From Clostridia bacterium (lineage in GTDB: Bacteria; Bacillota; Clostridia; Christensenellales; UBA1242), in contig JAFUSR010000004.1 of NCBI GenBank assembly GCA_017467585.1, forward strand, positions 345,563 to 409,562: 64,000 bases of DNA, given 5' to 3'. Below are positions 63,101 to 64,000 of the stretch, one piece after another (within the stretch, counting starts at the first letter, position 1; each line of letters starts with the position of its first letter). The notes beneath the pieces are model-generated. The model saw only the letters and a list, made by a program, of their open reading frames with translations, searched no databases and was not told where the DNA came from. The position numbers were made by a program, and so were the translations under genes.

Positions 63101-64000
63101 AGGTTAGAATAGAACACATGAGAAGCAGTGTTAGGGCAAGAAACAACAGAAAGTGTGCCAACATAAAGTTCTTTTGTTTGGTCTCCTTCGGCAATTGTTT
63201 TGGCTTCAATAGCTTCTTTTGATGTTTTGTTGTTGGTGTTTAAAATAACGGCGTCAGCTTCGGCAGCTGTATAATTTGTTATTTCAAATGCGCCATTTTT
63301 CTTTGCTTCAGAAGATAAGCAAGATTGGCCATAGAGTGAATATCCACCATGATTATTTGGCATATAGTCACTCAAAACATATGTGTTAGAGGCATATGCG
63401 CCATCTGTCCAACTTTGAAGTGCATAGTCAGAATCTCTGTCTATTTGTCTTGACACCTCAACAATTTTTCCGGCAGGAAAATAACCAATCAAACTAGAGT
63501 TGGTCTTTTGATTGTCTATAGCAAAATAATATTTTGTTTTGTCATATTCAATCTCGTTATAATCTTTGGTGCTAGAAAATGCATGAGTTGAAAATGTTAA
63601 CATATAAACGCTAAAAGTGATTGGGCTAGAAAGCGCTGAACTAGAACGTTCAGAAGAGTCAACATCTTCAAACGCAGTCACTGTGTTTGTTTGAACTCTA
63701 ACATAGCGAGAGGTAGAACCTCTGTCAAGAGTAGGGTTATATCTCATTACAAAGCGAGTTCCGTAGTCGTCTTTAACGGCCTCAATTTTGAGCATCTGAT
63801 AATCGTCTTTTTGAATTTCTTGCCAGGTGGTAACGCTTTCGCCAGCCTTTTGATAAGAAATTTTAAAGACATCTTGAGGCTCTTTTTCGTTGCCCTGTTC
63901 GTCTTTAGCAAGAGAGAAAAATTGATATTTGTTGGTTAGGTCAAAAATAATTCCATCAGGGTCGGTCACTTCAACTTTTATGTAATAGTTAACTCCGCTT
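42196..64000 (-). CDS. Giant repeat-built surface protein (N-terminus outside window)
   Basis: At least 7267 codons with no stop. The frame is still open at 64000 (the codons there read SGVNYYIKVEV), so the start lies to the right. About fifteen modules show a degenerate InlB B-repeat pattern: a GW/GF(Y) strand, for example YVFKGWYEQ or YKFIGWFTR, followed 40-70 residues later by a strand of the type TIEARF or NIIALF. Other repeat families are interspersed. Near the C-terminus is a hydrophobic pair (VTTIIVAVAGTAIAIAGVAF and TAVVAGIAIAALGTFMA) and a short polar tail; there is no LPXTG motif. It is probably exported and membrane-held, for adhesion or shielding. Reading-frame integrity over 21.8 kb argues for strong selection. 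Confidence 0.85.
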   Translation of the reverse strand, partial: SGVNYYIKVEVTDPDGIIFDLTNKYQFFSLAKDEQGNEKEPQDVFKISYQKAGESVTTWQEIQKDDYQMLKIEAVKDDYGTRFVMRYNPTLDRGSTSRYVRVQTNTVTAFEDVDSSERSSSALSSPITFSVYMLTFSTHAFSSTKDYNEIEYDKTKYYFAIDNQKTNSSLIGYFPAGKIVEVSRQIDRDSDYALQSWTDGAYASNTYVLSDYMPNNHGGYSLYGQSCLSSEAKKNGAFEITNYTAAEADAVILNTNNKTSKEAIEAKTIAEGDQTKELYVGTLSVVSCPNTASHVFYSNLAKVKNLVLAGTIYDMDSFNAATTNLKTSILTDVDIFIWQKKDSGDVLLGSYVNNSGTVKFNPAEPAYSTYLASMGQAITYSYVVSVNGDYILVDGEYVKDLNKALTHYSLTEDANGNYIYSETNKNYVVDTNKGAQHYSADGSAYVADDAGIYILVDDEYVVDQNKNMTHYTFNESASGTYIKINDNTYAVDQNKSMTHYVIVADNDTYFKATYENGSFRVNGLAYNCYLTFAKQADDSNYYSFNSPSMKPLNSADKNSAKALQLYENSDKICDRVGNTILSTKLETDDKVNINLYVSRGGTITDINNSEIKDRYQVISTTTSDTDELGNTTSRVIISLLLPANYSLTSYNVESLNSIGKAIYASENDEGYILCDIGQDESRNITRKYYYTTTKNIENASSVSTNGALSYLIYEGKMYQYASRDASGEVKYYYYSYVAQNDGDAYVQKTIKMAVALDSTTYTLYEYTPISVGTDNTCDATIETDIEDSDDVVAINYVINYNEKEYAFDSQTGSNIAVVATGYQIEDLFLEYETGETSTGQPIKTTVPVYVYYDVDTYLTRDSKGNTITEYYYTSPIGKYTVEFNDDFSVGNTKDIIYMPAFENYKDKVSGADIIANESEYHNFIQAAGGVSSLISNYYYYVNKLGEPTSLLISQSKSTDSKKVVDENQIIPFEFIEDENGDYIYDSSAKKYVKDATTTGVQHYRKEFYQGGNIQSRILAYHYGLVGMFGTIVSDGKINYDNRKIVVDFDTSLEKYIYHDITVSTDKTEANKVILSTDFENNGGRFKIQSADGDIISLSDSTESYAKDFIRQESENYVVQNINAVGTYQVDTDTTINYLKERKFYSDELAITVLYDFYIFSEDASSEGKTAMVRVYFDGAEFYVEAGNITIDNGKTYTALNKLTIENNSVSLPLNDSLSIKLLEERDGKWYVVAKNTIGSGSDAVDFYTYCLRKYRADFEKDHENDDIYKLNPTMLGDAYYALVGQIPQTNAAYQANIILNEAELGVCNADTYYFYTKNNVEKQLSVETKSISRPASSNAIVRRAQIKDNASVDVHLVGKMVLIDGEPIIYPSYDYCFETGKSSSILGELDNYYEIDYTTKDAVIQAFPGVSLISGAPYVNPIFYFEVKHKVNEKASLDFGLEIVDSYYVELITNAITSTQNNLIYDFATVSFKDTITNLTQNDYIDRLYYVMFAKDLSSVVGYTIEKQTIKDQNNEDVIVDVAVPYLNGNPLTIQNIGLNDNETQVYTADANESGKHFTKLYYQVDFADWDGSEAAGGKVVTDKNNNNTYFMPLNSDILVIWSSSATELETVPSFDIHSYYVDDNGLVVLSSDGKDNNLCTKVEDLFISGTGSTSTAYDYSEVIISGTTSAYRVNAQDINSISQQNLQAYTWDSAINISNRYNSTDAYFLCDKEGVVLVASPIVSIPDGEDSSIIYRFKKWVVYSRYNSEVLYLNKDVLQGNPDINNAIMRFVSPTAGYFVFMPVYERVYAINIATAVVDGANNLGGSVNVIYEEDIIRDTGAAISLENSNYDNAASLEDDGKHANSVYFVKFEKTEINGEDKYFYNNLQIKTFLYFTGKFYDQTGTSPIFEKIDLFKYGNNYFTYRDGSIVALRILTSYAEDVAGLIEVTANGPKYKFFMTRLNTIKGEVQSLKMEMLDNDTLYDANGKSTVAELLSYSYVVDYYDDGVDGSSVAQSKLAYYNSADFGFYAIDLEAIPTKEDGRKTVIDTDKFSSLQDLFVSRGTLFAHMIINKYNAISREITNTPLLGYDGNYYRSVSGSLSSGELYSYDIYAKDEQGNIIRDAQGNPVVEQTIINKDLQFKKAYFDRDTKVIISAAASVGYRLEGWYIANYNEITGKWIVGNTKLSDSINTTFEDAIINAYYNSNNQTWYYVTAIRSSETIDGKEYYTYYSDTAKTQEAVVPVNMLDAVRGYYYLAYTISGKKVYMPVYKANGTDTNGWYTNRELTIAFTGNVNDIVEMAHCDAVYALNSVSGDDSSATYYLGEKVVYKFGDHYYQTMTTGNVTFKDNKIYIENLHNEIRVVAKFIEVYQTMAFTEESSEDNIQVVAIYYDGVRTEGAEICKDTEVAGIETKYFKSSVGYTGIAFEDNSNPENYHVNDVNNLVVSGDYFSNITARDGSSLKKIVKVGDDAITEYLPNDLVFKNYKFDVNTDAYFVVRVHYDKQLNVHSLGMNSSNMLIPVIYPTDHFINVNMAAEESVRHEYYYYLFKVSFDRNLEFNTGKSYISTSLTGEAVYPEAYNPTPGLGNYNPEYLVHVNRGKTIPVDVMRGNYSSFYSKLFKMFDEEDNLIYNYDYDNGKVVLQKDYLIRIVNLLDSYKIPYDKAENEYKLEVTRDGNNNITKVEVIKKQPDSAVVSFANLREFFDILYQNFGIVEDVSYVIAKNDDLVRHLDINSGAAAIMNVINNYYNTARHTNLLTSGTTNFINLSTIPVYTFTTKIKVIDQFDEDGKPVLSDIGTEDNQIDLNVALVNKIYTRGGDQGRTYIGLARELGGSETIFDSVYSRIYADGSQSNNYIDGEIFNQDYTLAHNTIMVIEGLDSTNLKHLQNNNVNTADDIYYYYAESENGTRYVFKGWYEQKVIENTDDQLTPEEERSNSEKVWSDMQYMGRDLSRPFETTAYADTNIIALFECVVEFNINYDTDAVTINFNSQYDDLGNRIVENSYRTGYNELYFGITSELSMDVTPSGSYRFDSNWPITNADGDALSPDNFLDYATLSQDSKTSFAEFNYVKTLNARLNVYRVINSTNTANITINTAPIVLTYIRVEGYLKDGDNSESQKSGPEFVIYRDFGTEEPNLIKIIETNFVNGKVINALSEISDTLTKDDANRPINIDIELQNHALTIYGYFDFATNGTLYAGYKTSSATEGVKAWYVNANGHTDKDIGIARTENSLTADGLFRICYLYDEDNVTPTSTTQSISEFANNLNKIEYHLSEGNSTYLLTAVIESNSATTISYATVDTLEGFEDGKQFASEPTLFSAEDKGVISWTGKRNIIKSYVEPETDSQTEFEFGGETISVHVSEGHLVYESGNIAEGLYVEGITNYLYTYPELATIVGTTENGYSKFVESSDGSEIIATRYDFSSTTHITISNELEFYFDGENYYKFIGWFTRNTNNETYSMTMVSNTSTHTSNGGSFVAVFAKVAKVSEIYTETINAEGQAIENSKNSNGLINVNSNYFVGDFAIECYGELSYQANALAIPTNFTYAIIGSKITVNVIADTGYLVKAIEKVVESTHSNISDNTEAINELSADLVPDDETFEIRGIVTKGVKLRVVSIYYDSIAMNNVGSELTNNRVAVVDNGINKKTYDDGEFVAFYYEIGKVISLVASNIDLLGIIGFYINGEKLTATYNSTGTVATLTLADYTLNGDTTIEARFTNFVTVLSEAANEEISATGIKLKGISGATTTVEYVDFYTNETITITNGSKATVLSGMSVTLSSETKNNLAFLYWDSKTTGEGLDGNLVDQKISSQNTYSQLVEYKLTQQISVTNHYYAIYQTAYNISVEKIISSINKQDQGYYDGNMLDQLDMSKFDNAFIAMLDVEVTYTDIYGNLQTIILGTEKSLSQIKFKSGTKISVNAKIARSISDRYGWKIKEAAKSSIVENAAYNNENSTESKNYVITFYAKRLITVIRQVNNENSTENIPVSFYLENRDTNVYAIADNKYYVLGENKNVRSAVLPTAFQGTAFAFAGFYINGVYAGMGYDPNDTGVYKTIDILYGEQSNTERVFYSTATDLTVVVLYYERTVVVPYVILDGTNIADLSDTVKEDLALTFYGNRLTGIQEYDSEGYAQTRFDYTLQTYSTESGVAEYYQAEKNLALIASTHAGYQFVGFYIVDVSNISNLEDKDFESFMILDNKLDCEVNSDGKYTYGNTLTAIVNGSEIVTDSRGAVYDSQNGSPLYVISRGHTYYAIARYLTAYTTTVQATIYGQHPSPKEDMPLAESIVRVSAIKDKSKIVFNEISQSDIGIDVTATTSFAKSNNISYFYPSLSRLEDNYYLGVTVGTSTSKIYEKYEIEGIYVNGIKLNVIDTITTTNIQGTFESYVIEIPSEFVPIKTTGSTQYYDFNNLAIEVRYYETVELTVRLGINDTNDFNLIEDDLLNNIVVELSATNELYDIDETIVYDNNKAGSSSYYHIDSHSLLFRNSFPVGTTVSVTIYDKTISDKTAKPSVLNNDTPLLYNGWFMYANQSIAGSTTVINYTTNCTWNITQETDIVAQFKTIDTEHTIDQQYSFKFVGEEFNGEQIFTPQQSAGSLSDENIIANLLRARLLDLGNKEELTENNSFSSGDFSLKIKTEENSDNYIFNITYKGKTHRYLFTGWYQEVKGSSGKYLYVSNDLGLKYAEGEMPSQLKNAPNLRAEFVEIVTLRLNQTVAYDRTVQLNSLKIIYNGIYVDKCVHAINSEETISSINNDNIVDDDEIMKFVGIYPKLNQAGDIVITTLYNTVIYGSWQVINGYHSEHGDKMDSNVQNYRSIETTESIEQLENGKVAIEYLSGLEKAQIMKNNYVYTVSQTEMNVTKLTSEVTCSDENNQSNSYHKSAAGKIGGGISSFASASLGRGTSRLSDSNSGFTLVNNNIEIDDNFDDNKSASINVSINSPMADNTNAVVTIFVRKPDGSFAELIDEETGTNTFIIGKGSELADKLSKAISALPLGTVVSISIDTSSCDSEIIKAITLSLAGKEAAIENYNTNQTQVVLTITKDLFVTDIKVTTKNTDDGARLVYVSGTLPEDLFVENTTNYLYTMVSETKVYATPEESNQSYYIAKEIELNFEIVFANVFALTLTDNDINQGSVIVDYDIQKNTDTSRAVYNVDVSANDNYAPDNFAFSFQDDETAISTDILSILTAFTGETLTTNLSDQYAYILAHIDEFENIKENGWFVVADKIVVGEEEQDAISLIYGSLNSPLIKITLYAIFNQTVDAISNTYITSLKSEFSIKTSVSLEMKYAHVTFVKTYATTEEYSLADNATSTVVEEDGDGNQLIHTLYVFDYEFTTLGNISNQSGKKYYMVVNKLNTLYAAKLEDQAYEFEGYYNNGNKLALASEDNGSLVDNQLKIVGEETIYPNNALVIEAIFVHALSINFNYDRVDYDYGYLGTPTTNIKLVVDGEQSSIPNIVGTSIYLFLTDSKNISIIDTKDYYTFLNWTIKYAGNAIEFENGDEYVIDYSAVLLDANFVKVFVKNFKNSKTYAELSAEDKAALTIEDFSIVAQMKEEAAEISVKYDMAGEVFGVRIGGGEDYLTLSSTAGSISISSNKYVYIQIEEEATEENERDYRAVVAYSKSITAPATITLRAQSYVISSNSLVARTDLLADNQKAIRKIIATGSSVISPNGESKYLCINGFADIYGTLKYGSARNVLSLNTNGEIIRHSCEFTLNTTNLYLVEVSRAIASLPTEENARISIKAIVENSSKTQSGTSYMINTTDVASYAVVSELVAEGTIVNISVENPGNLAYSAAPLENGYNFRGFAISNSSNILMASDIYNLYKVNYTYSTELTLADWDAVLQIATSEDGVRSESPYYTTLCQYSDYNIPARATEYSFIASENTCIVADHIGLFVDRELYITSLISTDNATKFELASGSSNDSYGKNYNGENFVIVVASKDTPISFRKVKDYNTSVNNETITYLKPDSLDMTSLTFNGKDIVVRVENDDETNYLVYVSGELPVGLNVEEKTNYLYVTNKIYYVNNNQLIRVSSDDTCPNEAAYSESNSIITIVQKPVQYAIGIVNDKVITAKSTALEKYINNEIIPKTYIRSSDENQTSYTYRGVTLGVEYVNGLLKWTSGELPANFNLKKDESNYLYKEETRITAALFTDYKANNEINYQTNEPKVYPTEYFSYGLYDNIASNFKNPTDDIIAKYDSVKFIAKLENQGSYNFIGFAIVSETRKLSIVTNEQNLSSTSSIWTMKIVPSSYDSINDQHIISIDKYVSNMKLVALYQARVNVLNIIKKTYSEVDVNLNSDGTINPTDKTQDTNQGSVKTKPGDSLLVTSNTDHIELIMSGNGFNEFKGISAKEPKLNEKRDTLGAIYTTNADLSFDEINNLNEDGNWISENIDNVTDLYQQTYKQLDGSNYVAAGSIVTSRLFVSKYSTQRSDGSFVQNPNSVSKMIIYWPKRIGADGEAAARTDDTIVAYFTPVYYTINMTLSEIETGKGTTETGSSTSPNYYIAYSDEVRATPGWKNPSADANIGIADNDPYIYTWYDNGANTGSQVKLETPVRLTKNMIDWNSNDNNILYLAATGNTPLSGAPVRPYPGELNDLNIVDYQNWQDHYISTKITSIYDYISRVDGNYALKPGLFTITIGGESHDSGELTSASLFEDDENNQKFTMANISLGIVQASVTFDLSAKENVSIVISFKVYFQPTGMPDVTINDGQQIYKTDLNSVITFAAIGTIADLPEREFNSENLGYSQYIFSSGTTNGIVQDINNSGLQSELSGILFADLIAYDEELKTPVLNKELYPSLVVNTQVAFARSSTQAEAKLDVMLNGGSKSEVILTNPGQYKSLYKHAVDLYLADLYKNVGGTGSESDLDDNLKYGVIGYDGIKKESIYGWTGPYKSDILKMYENFVDAYDVYTIKNMYMYINAIADGAKSGRLLSSEATEYISELLGFSPTFEIPNFGESVKLSDGSVHEQIKARIDAYKAALNNHGSIFDHINKTRDDFAYILKKAGYPDLSTRILDTHSTDLTYTRHNVFENFVNDVAINFFGTSVTYGDGVVIATKLTEHIAPHTVEWDVFGNVWKEKARGYVFLNNTISDWGAFSAGDTNGRSFSIHHNNNYMLESADSATSMENTIVSGPAAVRWWSGITNRGAKYAGTYNIVSHVGLVGTPLEYTDINNTRYTAITTIHANEQITEEDSDEAAMLKLVKTCNLDIAHINLVTTIIVAVAGTAIAIAGVAFAIFTGGATAVVAGIAIAALGTFMATSAVLDGIMILTGNNNADNSVIAVWIDNLDLSW
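45653..53970 (-). repeat. Dispersed SGxLPxxLxVExxTNYLY repeats in the giant protein
   Basis: Five dispersed copies: about 53900-53970 (VYESGNIAEGLYVEGITNYL), 49519-49587 (IEYLSGLEKAQIMKNNYVYT, divergent), 48822-48892 (VYVSGTLPEDLFVENTTNYL), 46024-46095 (VYVSGELPVGLNVEEKTNYL) and 45653-45726 (KWTSGELPANFNLKKDESNYL, shown here without its last residues). Three also share DNA-level similarity. I do not recognise this motif from any named domain. Confidence 0.7.
62470..62870 (-). repeat. MTHY-type tandem repeats in the giant protein
   Basis: Five copies of a unit of about 27 residues with the pattern YV-D-NK-MTHY...GxYI, for example EYVKDLNKALTHY, NYVVDTNKGAQHY, EYVVDQNKNMTHY and TYAVDQNKSMTHY. 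A sixth copy stands apart at about 60990-61085 (KYVKDATTTGVQHY). The closeness of the copies points to recent expansion. Confidence 0.75.

Noticed and set aside
42167..63939. Many plus-strand open frames of 60-230 codons opposite the giant gene, including 56431-57129
   Set aside because: They are composed of Cys/Asn/Val/Phe-rich sequence typical of the antisense of a Thr/Asn/Tyr/Glu-rich coding frame, lack ribosome binding sites and have no recognisable domains.

Overview
The window is chromosomal DNA of a low-G+C Gram-positive bacterium (Bacillota). It carries the ctsR-mcsA-mcsB-clpC operon with a CtsR operator, a phenylalanine-type T-box leader in front of pheST, a long-form hpf, and a TsaE/TsaB/RimI cluster. 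AT-rich codon use, anaerobe-type gene content and a very large InlB-repeat-like surface protein suggest an uncultured gut member of Clostridia or a neighbouring class. This is inference from gene content, not a phylogenetic placement. The standard genetic code fits every gene.

Region 1 (1-7222) is accessory DNA. It holds small co-directional genes of integrative-element type: a DUF4417 protein, an MGGRG-type protein with an HExxH motif, coiled-coil proteins, a replisome-organiser-like protein and a DUF3800 protein followed by a structured RNA. It ends at 6284-6340 in the 3' half of a tRNA-Leu gene. This looks like the distal attachment site of an element whose other end, with the intact tRNA, lies left of the window. 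Tandem copies of the tRNA 3' terminus plus terminator follow. After them comes a decayed remnant of a second, related element, which ends directly against the ctsR promoter.

Region 2 (7250-40320) is core chromosome. It contains protein quality control (ctsR operon), ribosome hibernation (hpf), DNA repair (nth), GTPase and ribosome assembly (obg, yhbY), pheST, nucleoside catabolism (a divergent deoA, then deoC) and t6A modification (tsaE, tsaB). It also has cell-wall precursor enzymes (a membrane-fused murF, ddl, murG), a WYL regulator, a DUF1538 membrane protein with two PII-like proteins, gyrB-gyrA, a polysaccharide deacetylase and a two-OB-fold protein. Several promoters sit so close to the start codon that the mRNA should be leaderless.

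Region 3 (40322-64000, minus strand) is one giant reading frame of at least 7267 codons, still open at the right edge, followed by a gene for a membrane-anchored SH3b protein. The giant protein is built from divergent InlB-like modules, at least two further repeat families, and a C-terminal hydrophobic pair. The best candidates for something undescribed are this giant protein with its partner, and the DUF3800 gene with its adjacent RNA inside the tRNA-Leu island.
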